64,000 nt of DNA, taken from the NCBI GenBank assembly GCA_949316235.1, contig OX438757.1:10782657-10846656 (forward strand), written 5' to 3'. The position numbers and the translations under genes were made by a program. Shown here piece after piece: positions 1-10,900 of the stretch. The notes beneath the pieces were generated by a model. That model did not search any database, was not told the origin of the DNA, and saw nothing but the letters and a program-made list of their open reading frames with translations. The stretch comes from Oegoconia quadripuncta (Eukaryota; Arthropoda; Insecta; Lepidoptera; Autostichidae). Positions within the stretch are counted from its first letter, which is position 1. Every line of letters begins with the position of its first letter.

Positions 1-946
1 AGCACGCTAATGTAAAGGAATGTTGAGAGGCCGGCTAACAACCCACCGCACTGCAACTCGGTAAAAAGAAAGCCAATCTAAAAATAGGTCGCCGCCTTTC
101 CGCGACGATTTCCTTCGAAAAGACAAACGTTTATTTATTGTGAATTGAAATTGCGAGACATATAGGGGCTACTGGCGATATTGCTTTAAGGAAATAGATG
201 CGTTGCAAAAAATAACAGTAAACGTTCAACGGCGGATGTGGTTAGATATGACAGGACGACTCATCAAATCATTGACTCGGATGATGTCTGCCGCAGTTTC
301 ATGACAAAAGTGGTATCTATTAACGAAGGATTTTACTTACCTTTACTAACAAATCCTTAAATTTAGTTTCTTTCAATTGCAAAACATATAAAATAAAGCA
401 TTGAATTTTTCGAAACGCACACGACTAGGAAGTACAGCTTCTTTTTTTTTCTGCGAACGAGACGAGTGTTACCGCACCGAAAAGATTATCAATTTGACGA
501 ATAAACTCAGTCGGTGTCGGTTCCCTCAGTACCTATTTCCTCTTATCCCAGTAACTGAGAGACAAATTATACGTTTATGTACGTACATGCCAAAACTGAA
601 CGGCATTTGAATGGTAATAAACTGCAGATTGTAAGGCAAAAGGCTGATGGGACGTGTAAAATAAGGTGCGTAGCGAAGCTATCGGGTTCCCACAAGAAAG
701 CGCTATAATTTTCCATAGAGCATTCTGCCACTTTACTAGGAGAGTAAAGAAGGCAAGGCTGTATGGCTGCGATCCCTTTGCCTTCTAACATTATTGGAGA
801 ACTAAAAGACCGCTGCTGTACCAAAGAGTATAGTAACCTCTGAGTAAGGTTTCAGGGTTTCAGTACTCAGAGATAGTAACTATTTACCGAGAAAGAGTGG
901 CAACTCCGTGGTTAAATTTGCATGTATAGACAGTGCTGCTGCCAGC
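1..946. other. Non-coding stretch, no gene recognised
   Basis: I see no supported gene here. The longest open frames (plus 401-610, minus 567-824) are short, have no recognisable domain and do not join to neighbours through plausible splice sites. A short text near 850-890 repeats 'tcagtactcagag'-like words, but no terminal repeat could be paired. It may be decayed transposon sequence upstream of the copia remnant. Confidence 0.5.
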
Positions 947-1059
947 GATTGGTTGAGGAATTAAATCTATCTATACATACCTACGTACACTGATTATATA
1001 GGTAGAAACTGGGTTTAGAAATAGGTATTGTTGTATAAGAGGAAATTTTTATTTCTCAT
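947..1059 (+). repeat. 113-bp direct repeat, copy 1
   Basis: This segment is repeated with only a few differences at 1699-1811. The second copy lies inside the pol linker region of the plus-strand copia remnant. The first copy stands alone in sequence with no copia coding around it. This implies a segmental duplication or a second, deleted copia copy upstream. Confidence 0.85.
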
Positions 1060-1407
1060 AACTAATTTCTTTAAATTAGCTATGAAAAACAAGTATAACA
1101 AAAACAAACAACAAAATAACAAAAATCTGAACTTTTACAAAAACTTTCAAAAGGAAATCGACGTTGACTGAGAGCTCGACATGACATCACCCACCGGTAA
1201 GATGGCGGCTGCTGCCACAGAACACTATTAACGGTTAGTTCGTCAACCGCAGTTTAGAGGTCGCAGTCTGCTATGAAAATTGATGACATTTGAAGTGTGC
1301 CCCCCTGTGCTGTACACAAGATGCTGGCCAGCTTGTTTGGTCAAAATATCGGATCCCAAGGTCGCTGATTACACATTGGCGTACTGGATCCATTCTGCAT
1401 CATCGCT

Positions 1408-3103
1408 TTGATGAAGGTGGGTGTGGAATTACTTACAATTTATTTATACAGTACGTTCAATTATTTCCTAAATGTACAGCAAAGTAGAGAGCTAAAAATT
1501 TACAATGAAAGGCTGCCCACGAAATTTGTGAAACATACCAATATTTTTGGAACCTTGAATAGTGTTAATGTGGATGGTGTCCCTGAAGTTGTGGAAATAC
1601 CATTTGACAATGGAACAGAGCCTTCTAACGGCAGAGAAACTAATGTAGTTCAAAGTGAGGAAATTTCAGAAACATGGTCTGGTCAGGTAGTACCAGAAGA
1701 TTGGTTGAGGAATTAAATCTATCTATACATACCTACGTACACTGATTATATAGGTAGAAACTGGGTTTAGAAATAGGTATTGTTGTTTATGAGGAAATTT
1801 TTATTTCTCATGAAGATCAATTTCATGATTCCTTGGATTCGGTGAACACGAATGCTCGCGTATCTATCAGGAATAACAATAGCGTCGAAAGAGATGTGAA
1901 TGAAGTAAGAATACAGGCTGAAATGCCAACTGAGAGAAGATTTCCAATAAGAAGACTTGGCAACTCGCCAAGGAATATAATTTTCCGAAGTTTAAATAGT
2001 GCTGATCCTGCTTCGGTGCGGGATGCCATGGAGCGTTCGGATAAAGCGCTTTGGCAAAATACAATGAAAGAGGAATATGATTCCTTAATAGCAAATAGGA
2101 CATGGAAATTGGTTGACCGTCCAAGAGAGGCAAAGTGGATGTTCAAATTGAAGATGGATGCTGATGGCATTGTTCAGCGTCATAAATCTCGACTTGTTGC
2201 CAAGGCTTATTCGCAAGAGTGGGGGAAAGACTATGGTCCCGGTTGTGAAACTATCTTCAATTAGATTACTGTTGGGCTTATCACCAGAATTAGGTTTAAA
2301 GATTCACCACATTGATGTGCGATGAGAAAAAGGTGTGCAAACTTTAGAAAGCTATATATGGCTTGAAGCAGGCTGCACGTTGTTGGAACGTGAAAGCATG
2401 AACTTTCACACATCTTAAAAATTGGATTTACTTGGTACGAATATGATCCGTGTGTTTACGTTAAAAAGATGAAGGATACATTCACGGCTATTGCTCTCTA
2501 CGTAGATGATTTCCACATATTTGGAAGCAACATGAGGGATATTTGTTACATATATTGGAACGGCCCTAGGCCGCGTGGTTGTGGTTTGACAGATGGCACA
2601 AAAAGAGGTCAAGTTTGTGGTTATAATAAAGACTATGATTGATCAACAACTCGTCTATCATTAAATTATATTGAAAGCGTCAAAAGGCAAATAGAGATTG
2701 CCTTCACGCTTAAAGATTTAGGTGAGGCGAGAAATTGTTTGGGTATACATATCACTCGTGAGAAGTGTGAAATACACTTAAATCAGAGAAATTTTATAAA
2801 GAAAATCCTGGTGAAATATGGGATGGACGAGTGCAAGCCAGTGGCCACGCCGCTAGAGGCGAATTTAAGGTTGGAGAAGGGAAAGAATTGTGAGGATCTT
2901 TGTTATCAGGAAATTATCATGTATCTGTCCTGTGCACAAGGCCGGATTTGACCTTTGCCGTCAGATAAGTCAGAGAATTAGCTGAATCTCAGAAAATATG
3001 CATCAAGTATTGTAACACAAATTCTATGCCAGCGAATGCTCTGACAAAGGGACTCAATAGGACTAAGTATGAGTTTTGTATTATTATGGGGATCCAGTGG
3101 TGG
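1408..3103 (+). pseudogene. Ty1/copia pol remnant, plus strand (linker, reverse transcriptase, RNase H end)
   Basis: Broken copia-type polyprotein. From about 1830 a linker leads into the start of the reverse transcriptase: 'NTMKEEYDSLIANRTWKLV' is followed by a stretch ending in HKSRLVAKAYSQEWGKDYG (1833-2264). Further on, in shifted frames, are the canonical YGLKQAARCWN block (about 2352-2385) and the catalytic YVDD (2499-2510). An insertion of about 120 bases follows (about 2530-2650). The thumb region then resumes (2739-2951, 'LKDLGEARNCLGIHITREK' then TPLEANLRLEKG). The very end of pol is at 3026-3112, reading NSMPANALTKGLNRTKYEF. RNase H between about 2951 and 3000 is mostly lost. Multiple frameshifts and stops make it non-functional. 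No gag, protease or integrase was found upstream, and the 1408-1716 frame is only tentatively part of it. Confidence 0.8.
1699..1811 (+). repeat. 113-bp direct repeat, copy 2
   Basis: Second copy of the repeat at 947-1059. It lies directly before the readable linker of the copia pol remnant and its end reads into that frame, so this copy is the one in its original context. Confidence 0.85.
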
Positions 3104-3267
3104 TGTTGAAAATCGTATGTATCACCCACACGTCTCATCTGTGGTAGCCATAGTGTGTTTACTAGGCAACGTATTTTATTGTTATAAATGTAATGGTTTA
3201 TATTTTTACATTTTTATGAAATAAATCTGCGCAAGCATCTGATCTTCCTTTAGTTTCCTTTCCAACA
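3104..3267 (+). repeat. Probable 3' LTR of the plus-strand copia element
   Basis: The segment starts TGTTGAAAAT and ends TTTCCAACA, the TG...CA form with short terminal inversion expected of an LTR. It follows the last pol codons directly and a purine-rich tract (ggggatccagtggtgg). It contains an AATAAA-like signal (gaaataaatc, about 3220). No matching 5' LTR was found in the window, so the boundaries rest on form and position only. The right end abuts the RNase H tail of the opposite copia remnant. Confidence 0.6.
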
Positions 3268-5400
3268 AACAGTTTCTCTGACGAAGAAGTGACGAATTCT
3301 TATATGCTTCGTTCTTTCATGAAGCTCATAAGAAGGGTGCTTAGCTAGCCTGATAGTTGACTCATTATCTATGTACAATAAATAATAAACTATGTTATCG
3401 ATACTTTGTATGAGCTTCTTGAGTCAAATTATTTCTCCAGCTGTTTCACTAGCAGCTGCAATTCCGGCCTCGGTACTCGATAACGCCGTTGAAGTTTGTC
3501 TGTTGCTGCGCCATGACACTGCTCCTTCATTGTAGAGGCATACTACTCCTGTCGTCGAGCATCCTGTTTCCATGTCACCTCCGTGACACACATCACTGTA
3601 ACAGGTTAACGCATTACGAGCTTTCCTTCTGTAAGTAATGCACCAGTTAGCTGTGCCTCGTAAGTAGCGCATTATTCGCTTCACTCCAAGAATGTCTTCT
3701 CTTGATGGATGCTCAAGGTGTCTTGGTGACATGCCGACAGCATATGCAATATCTAGTCTTGTCCCTACCACTAAATATGCTAGAGCACCCACGCCCACCA
3801 TGGCACCCATGGCAAGACGATAGGAAAACTTTTCATTATAGCTGTCTTCTCTTGTTTCCAAATTTCCTTTTGACATAGGTGTTGTCACATTCGCTGATGT
3901 CAAATCTTTGCAATACCTCCTTTAAATATGCAGTTTGACTCAACCTAACCGCATTATCCTCGTTCCTTCTTATTTCTTAACCAAGGCAGTAGGTTGCTGG
4001 TAACTAGTTTCATCTTCGTTATTTGAAGCAAGTAGAGAGTAAAGAGTGCTGTGGATACGTCAAACTGAGTAAGCATTAAGTTGGCCCTAGCAGCAATACT
4101 TAAGACAACTCTGATAGTGCTTAGCTTCGTCACTGAGCTGAAGGTCTTATAGTAATCTACACCCATTTTCAGTGAAAAGCCCTTTATTACTAGCCTTGCT
4201 TTGTAGCGTTCTACGCTTCCATCTGGATTGGTCTTTATCTTGTAGATCCACTTACATGTAATAGCTTTTCTATTCGGCGGTAGTGGCACCATCTCCCAAG
4301 TTTCATTTTCTTTGAGCGATCTCATCTCATCCTCCATAGTTAGATTCCACATTTCCTTGTGTTTACTTCTCATGGCTTCTCTATAGGGCCCATTTAAGTC
4401 ATTAATGCTACCTACCATAGTCCTATAGTCCTCAAATCTACTTGGTGGCTTTAGTTTTGAGCGATCTCTAAGTGTGATTCTGCCTTGCTCTTCTATTTCA
4501 CTGGCAGATAAAACATTCTCACTTTCTAATTCATCCCGGAGCTCTTCATCTGATACTGCAGACATGTAGTCACAGTCATCTTCTGGTTCTTCTACTCTTT
4601 CGCTTAGAGCCTCAGGTTCTTCCATTTCACCTATAACTGCAGGTTCTTCTATCTCACCCATGGAGTTGGGTTCCAATGGTCTCTCGTTTGAGTTAGACAC
4701 AGGTGACTCTCGATCAATGTAGATGTACAAGCTTGTGGTGAAGTGGATGAATCTGGAATTGCTAATGAATCTGTAGTATCAAGGGGTATTTGCAACAGAG
4801 TAGATAATCCAATATCTTTAGTGGAAATATTATTTTATAAAGGTATTTCTTATGGAACTGTTGGAGCTCAGTGTCTTCTCTTCAAAGATCATTCTTTATC
4901 ATCTCTAGATCTAACTCTCCTAGCTGTCTCTTTGATCCATACTCGATATCACTCATCATTGTCATATCCTATTAGTACACCTATTATAGTTTTCTTATCC
5001 AACTTCTTCCTCGTAACCTTAGGTATGTGAGCATAACAGGTACTACCAGTATTCTTAAATGTCTAATTCGTGGTTTTTTTCCACACCAAATCTCAAAAGG
5101 ACTTTTATCTCCTTGCGCATCTCCTGTTCTGTTTAGTATGTACACGGTTGCGTTAGTTATCTCTGCCCAAAAACCTTTCGGAAAATTTTGCGAGTGCATA
5201 ATAGATCTAGTACAATATAATAGTACAATACCACGGTATGATTATCTCTTTCTACACATCCATTTTGCTATGGAGTGTAGTGTATGGCATGGCATCGTAG
5301 GTCTTTGTTTGATACCAAATTTCTCTAAAATTTCACATGTAATGGTTTTGGTGCGATTTCCAAAATGGTCATTCTTTAAATGAGCTATTATTCTGACTTT
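3268..5400 (-). pseudogene. Ty1/copia pol remnant, minus strand (integrase, RT start, RNase H)
   Basis: Read from high to low coordinate. The integrase core runs about 5400-4984, with 'HFGNRTKTITCEILEKFG' and then FWAEITNATVYILNRT. A post-integrase piece follows with GVLIGYDNDE (about 4984-4900). The linker and RT start are at 4730-3954, including ENETWEMVPLPPNRKAITCK and the FDVST of RT motif A. RT then breaks off: the YVDD core is missing, and the thumb resumes near 3940 after a frameshift. RNase H covers 3903-3424 (TRLDIAYAVG, RIMRYLRGTANW, SSTEAG). After one in-frame TGA near 3437 the text continues to HERTKHIRIRHFFVRE at about 3268. There it is cut by the end of the plus-strand LTR. Several stops and frameshifts show it is dead. 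Confidence 0.85.
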
Positions 5401-5479
5401 ATCACTTCTAGTCACTCTTCATCATTTTCATCAGTAGTATTGGCTATTTATTTCATGGATAACTCTTCAGGAAAATTTC

Positions 5480-5806
5480 TTACGTAACTATCAAGCCATT
5501 TTGGCTGCTTTCGTACTCTTTATGTTTACTGCTCTCCTCGATTATTTCTTTTTCTGAACTTATGCTCTCTTCGGAAGATTTATAATTTATATTTGGCTCT
5601 TGCACTTCAGTTATATCGTTCTTTGAAATTGCTTCACCATTTTCAACAAATGTTATTTCTATACATTTCTTCTCATCTTTAGGTTTAATTTCTTTTGGCT
5701 CATCCATAAACATTATATTCAATATCCGTGTATCTATGCTAACTTCAATAGTTTTCCGTTCTGGAATCCAAAATCTGTAGGCTTTTGAAATGTTTGAGTA
5801 GCCCAC
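5480..5806 (-). pseudogene. Copia post-integrase linker fragment next to the primer-binding site
   Basis: This minus frame continues from GIFVGYSNISKAYRFWIP, the block that normally follows integrase in copia pol, into an acidic, Glu/Lys-rich linker. It lies upstream of (5' to) an integrase remnant and only about 10-30 bases downstream of a primer-binding site. That order is impossible in an intact element. Either gag to integrase were deleted here and a second copy lies further down, or the element was rearranged. Confidence 0.75.
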
Positions 5807-5850
5807 AAATATTCCTTGGTCAGCTTTTGTGGCAAATTTTCAATAACCAC

Positions 5851-5862
5851 GCTCTGCTACCA
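5851..5862 (-). other. Copia primer-binding site
   Basis: On the minus strand the LTR end CCTTAACA is followed at once by TGGTAGCAGAGC. This differs by one base from the classic initiator-tRNA primer site TGGTATCAGAGC found in many copia elements. It fixes the orientation of this element as minus. Confidence 0.75.
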
Positions 5863-6157
5863 TGTTAAGGTTGGAATATTAAAAGAAACTGACGATTTAA
5901 CATTGAATAAAATATAATAGAAATAAGGCAATAGTTTCCTCACATTGATTAAATAAACAACAACTATATAAACAGTAACCTAGCAACGCAAGACTAAGAC
6001 AAAGCCACAGATAATCCTTTCATTCTTAGGAATAAGACGTCAACGTGTGAACATTGTTTGCTGAGGCCAAGCTCCTTTGATGTTTGCCTAAAAAAGATCG
6101 GCCGGCTATGATTGTCGTCAACTACTAACGTATCGCTAAGTATACGTTGGCTCAACA
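5863..6157 (-). repeat. 5' LTR of the minus-strand copia element
   Basis: About 295 bases, beginning TGTTGAGCCAACG and ending CAACCTTAACA on the minus strand (TG...CA with TGTT/AACA inversion). The primer-binding site follows immediately. A matching 3' LTR is not present below 3268, where the element is cut off. Confidence 0.7.
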
Positions 6158-6422
6158 TGCTGGCACAGCCCCTTGACCTAATGTGTATAGGGGCCCCAAA
6201 GATATTTTTATAATTTGATCGTGAGGTATCGATGATGGAAATAAAGATGTGATTTATTAAAAAATAAATATGGAAGTCTATCGATTTTCATCTAGAAGTT
6301 CTGTAAAAAATATCGAATTATCAAATTATTTCTACCAAATCCTAACTACGACGATTGACAACACTGAAATGTCAAATCGGATTGGTATAGTAGAGCCGCC
6401 GAGCTCTGAGTACTGAAACATA
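6158..6422. other. Spacer between copia LTR and TIR element
   Basis: No gene is seen. Around 6368-6410 there is a partial, imperfect copy of the terminal repeat of the next element ('atgtcaaatcgg' followed by 'gagccgccgag'), which suggests an earlier insertion of the same family. Confidence 0.4.
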
Positions 6423-7323
6423 GCCGAGAGATTACCGATTTGACATGTGAACGGTGCAATAGAATGTAACACTTATCAATCTTTGAAATTTTTAAACAAA
6501 TAATTCTTTAGTTTATGAGCATATAAAAATGAAATAAATATTATTTTTGACTTAATAATAATAACACAATATAGATTCGGTATTATTTTTGCATTTAAAG
6601 AACAATAAAATGGGTATTTTGTATTCACGAAACTTCAATAAAAAAGTTACGTTTTATAGTTATTTTTTCTTAATAATAGTGATGTCACTATTGTTATCGT
6701 ATTTGTAACGTAGGTTGAGTGTCAAGATTAACGGTTATTATTTTGTCAGAAATAAATAACAGTTATTTTGTTACGTTGTAATCCGAGTAATATAATAAAG
6801 TAATGACTATCCCCACCTTGCCTAAGTTAGCGCCGCCATTTTGTTTTTACCTGCAAACGACCGGCGTCGCCCGCGGTCGCCCGCCGCGAGTCAGTAGTCT
6901 CACGTACTCGTGCGCGCTACTACGTTCCTCCGGCTATCTTTTGTTTGTTGTTTCTGTTTTATACGTTGACTTTGGCTTGAAATTGGATTCTGATTCTGCT
7001 TTGTGATTGGACTTAATATTCGAAGTGTTTGTTGTTTCTGTTTTATACGTTGACTTTGAAATGAAATCGTTATTCGAGTTACCAATAGCGGCGATGATAG
7101 CGACGACGATTCCAGTGATTCAGATTAATAGTACATAACTAACTATGTATAGCACAATGTACACCTACTGTTTAATAAAACGATATTTTAAAATGCAAGT
7201 TTTTTTTTATTTAAAACTACCTATCTATTATCAATACAGTTACCACAAGTATTTCATGATACTGCTTTAGTTACATCTCTAGTTACGTCAGACTGTCACA
7301 TGTCAAATCGGTAATCTCTCGGC
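6423..7323. mobile_element. About 900-bp element with perfect 28-bp terminal inverted repeats
   Basis: The sequence at 6423-6450 (gccgagagattaccga...) is the exact reverse complement of 7296-7323. Inside, an AT-rich left half gives way to a GC-rich block (about 6830-6935) with a GCCGCCATTTTG start. A duplicated 34-base stretch ending 'atacgttgactttg' follows (about 6945 and 7026). A frame then ends in an acidic SGDDSDDDSSDSD tail (stop at about 7129). An AATAAA signal near 7172 is followed by a T-run. No transposase was recognised, so it is probably non-autonomous, possibly with captured promoter and terminal-exon-like sequence. The superfamily is not known to me. Confidence 0.65.
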
Positions 7324-7805
7324 GGCTATAAATATTTTTCGGCGAACATGATGAATGATTGTGATTGTGTCTAAGGATTGTGTCCTGTCATAGAATGAGT
7401 ACACAAATTATAAAGACTTATGTGATGAGAATGTACACTGTGTCAGTCCTGCGTCGAATCCGCAGTTGGTTGTCGGCCGTTAAGTAATTAATCTTATTGT
7501 TTTGTTTGTGTCTTGGTCATTGATAGATATTTTCCGGTATAAAAAAGTACTCTGTGGTAGGTACTATCTAGTCATGGCATGGCGTATGTATGTGTGTACT
7601 TATTAAAATAAAATCTAATATGAAAATAAATGATAATTTATTTTAAAAGCTTTATCTATTCTCTTTGTTGTCACACACACAAACCCGCCACAGTGTACCT
7701 AACTGCTCTTGAACCATTTGTGTTCTTATCGACATTCAGATCCCTGAGAGAGGTATTATTTTTATAGTGTTCCTTGACTGAGAACTATTATCGGTTATCA
7801 TCACA
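7324..7805 (+). promoter_or_regulatory. Probable 5' region of the SLC46 transporter gene
   Basis: This 480-base stretch lies between the TIR element and the first coding exon. It has a TATA-like 'ggctataaatattt' at 7323-7336 and no long open frame. The promoter and leader of the gene are expected here, but the start site cannot be read from the sequence alone. Confidence 0.35.
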
Positions 7806-7950
7806 ATGGCCGAAAATGAGGACCAAGAAGAACAACTGATTTCAAGTAACAGAATTGTTACTACAACAATCAGCGAATTACCTGGCAAGTCCTATGGGAT
7901 TACAGTGGAAGTACCCTTATTTCTGACCATGTTGAGTGTAACACTTTCAG
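7806..7950 (+). CDS. SLC46 transporter exon 1 (start)
   Basis: Codes residues 1-48: acidic N-terminus MAENEDQEEQ, then the start of helix 1 (VEVPLFLTMLSVTLSG). It ends after the first base of a codon, with donor GTATGTAAG. The ATG was chosen because it is the first in this frame and the next exon joins without a break. Confidence 0.85.
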
Positions 7951-10900
7951 GTATGTAAGGTTTTGGTTGGTGTGGATGCAAAAATATCTAAAAATTTTAG
8001 TTGTTAAGCTCCCTGGCATCTGACAGTATTCCTGAGTTCCTAATCATTGTGCATAGAATATCGCTATCTAGATCTACTCGTCAGATAATTTTCCATACCT
8101 ATTTTTTATTTTGTCTTAGGTTGGTTATGGTGTTGAGGGTATTCCCCTGGAAATCGTCATTTGGTTCTCAGTGCCAATTACCTACTAATTTGACGCCAAC
8201 TGTTGGGTGTGTCTTGTCAATATTTATTTGTATACTATATTTATTTTACTCTCAGTTGCATGTTAGTGGGACTGCATGTGTAGTGTCCCCAGAATTTCAT
8301 ACCTTACCATTCATACCTTATATGAAGTAAAGAGATGCCAAACTTCTATTTTGTGCATTATTGTAGAAAGACTAATTTGTCATGTTAGCTACATAATTAT
8401 AAAAAATTAGCAATGACATGTATACTGACTGGCTATGTTTATAATCAAAATACTATGACTTTAGTCCGCATGTTTCGAATCTTCAGATGCCTAGTTTTTT
8501 AACATTGTTCATTTCTAAAATGGTAAACTAAAATGTCTTTGCCTATTGCTCATTCATGTAGAATACACGATACACCATTTATTACCCAAATATTTTGTAC
8601 TCAAAAAGCCAGCAATTCTTACAAAAAAAAACAACCAAGTTGACATGTTTGATTGTTAGTTGACTTCAAGTTATTCATTATATTTCTACAGCTGGGCACA
8701 GGATAACTGCTGTGGCAGGCCCAGAGCCAGGATTCGGGCGACAATGAAACTTGCAGAAATACTTTATAATTTATTAACCCCTCTTGCTACTATTACTATA
8801 CAGTTCCAACCTTGATAATTGGAGATTGTTACAAGTAATTAGCAGATGGACAACTCCCTCCATCTATAGGCCTGTGCTGGAGCATAACATCTTACTAAGA
8901 GATACTTGTGTTAGTTACATTAAAAGTTGACAATTCAAGTAATTATTTGATTTTGTATCCTATTTATGATTTATATTCACTTTTCATTATGAATCATTGT
9001 AATTATTATAAAATTTGGTATAAGTACACACCAAGCTAGCTGTACAGTAATTACTTGAGTCACAAACAGTAGTGTTGTTATTGTCTTGGTTCTTTTACTT
9101 TCAATAGTCATTTGAGCTGTTCCTTCATAGGTGAAGCTGTAAAAATGTTTTGTGAAAACTTTAAGGAGCCGCCCTAAGCAACATAATTTTGTACCGGACT
9201 TGTGTACACTCTCTGCACCACAGCGAGGATGATTGCAAGATATTCCTTAGCCCACATGTTTCTAACACGACCAAGGAATTGGAGGAAGAAGTGCAGAGGT
9301 ATGCAACATTTGTCTCAACTGTGAAGACAGTAATAGAGTCGGTGGGACCAGCACTAGTGTCTTTCTTTCTAGGAGTGTGGTCTGATACACATGGAAGGAA
9401 ACCTTTGATTGTTTGGCCATTATTAGGTGAGTTAAAATTGTTATCAAAGAATATTTATTTCAGTCATTGCGCTTAGTTAATTGAAGATGATAAGCAGATA
9501 AAGACTCCATAACACTTGAAAGTAGATTGGAGAGTAGGTTTAACTTTTATTTTTACTTTAACTTAATTTGAAGATAATTTAATAATGGTTGGCGACCGAT
9601 TGGTGTAGTGGATAGTGACCCTATCAGAAAAACCAATGGTTGCGGGTTCGAATTCCGCGAGGGGTAAATGTTTGTGTGATGAATACGAACATTTATTCCT
9701 GAGTCTTGGATGTTTATATAAATATTTATGTATGTTTATCCGTTATCTAGTATCCATAGCACAAGCTTTTCTTAGTTTGGGACTAGATGATTGGTGTAAG
9801 TGTCCGAGATATTTATTTATTATTATTTATTTATTTATAATAATAAATAACCACAAAAGATTATTTTATTTTTTTAGGTACTAGAATCTTATCATTATTC
9901 ATCATCACAGCCTATATGTATTATGTGTCTTAGGGATATCACAATCTAGTACTTTATCAAATAGTAATCAAATAACCTGAAAATTTTCGGAATTTAAAAT
10001 TATACAGATTTTTTAGGAATCCAACACCAATGACGCTTCTACCGACTTGAACTATGCTGTTATTATTCTCAATCTCTTAGGCCCGTATTTAAGAATGTTG
10101 CTCAAGCGTAGATCTGCCCTTGACCATAGTTACATAAAGCTGCCCCTTTTTAACTGTCCTCAAGTGGCGATCTCTGCTTGAGTACTATTCTGTAATATGG
10201 CCCATAGTCTCCTTATACGACACCTTCCAAAGAGACTGACACCAACTCTTAAAATGTTAAATGAAAATTAGGCAGAGCTTCTGTATATTAACATTTAACT
10301 GCTTTTTTAGGTGTGTCCCTAACTGCAATTCTGACTGTCGTCTACGGTATGATGGGAAACTTAGGTCCATGGTGGTTTCTGCTCACTGCCATACCATTGT
10401 CTCTGACCGGTGGTTTCACTGTGCTGCTCACGGGCTCCTTTTGCTACCTCAGTGACATTACGACTGCGAGCAACAGATCTATTAGGTATTTATTGGGAAG
10501 ATTTTAGACTTGTTTTTTCTCTTTGCAGCATTCTGTGCAGTACACGAATTTTTTTTAACGATAAGCTTCCCATCCATTTTTTACGCCTAAACTGCTGAAC
10601 TGATCGTATTGTTATTTGGCAGAGGTCACCTGGGTCATTTCACTGCAGGCTACTTTTCTTCCGATTTCCAAAAAGGAGTTTGTCCCCTGCACTATAAAGT
10701 ACCTTATTTCGAAGCTGCGGGTGGAAAGTTAGTTTGTTTATTAAATAATGGTCGCTTCGGCGCCACCTGATAGTTCGAGCTCCAATTATCTTTTCGTATG
10801 AAGCAAAATATGAGGAATCTTAAATGCTTCAAAATATATTCTTAGATAATGTGCAATGAACCTCGTGTTACTAACCTCCGCATCCTATTCTTTTAAATCG

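Noticed and set aside
9131..9177. Upstream acceptor for SLC46 exon 2 giving GEAVKMFCENFKEPP
   Set aside because: The frame reaches a stop before the conserved ILYRTC block. The acceptor at 9165 keeps the frame and gives the expected end of helix 1.
9591..9668. Possible tRNA genes at SINE heads (also 35705, 47741, 58925)
   Set aside because: Boxes A and B are present, but the acceptor and anticodon stems do not close, and each is followed by a conserved SINE body and tail.
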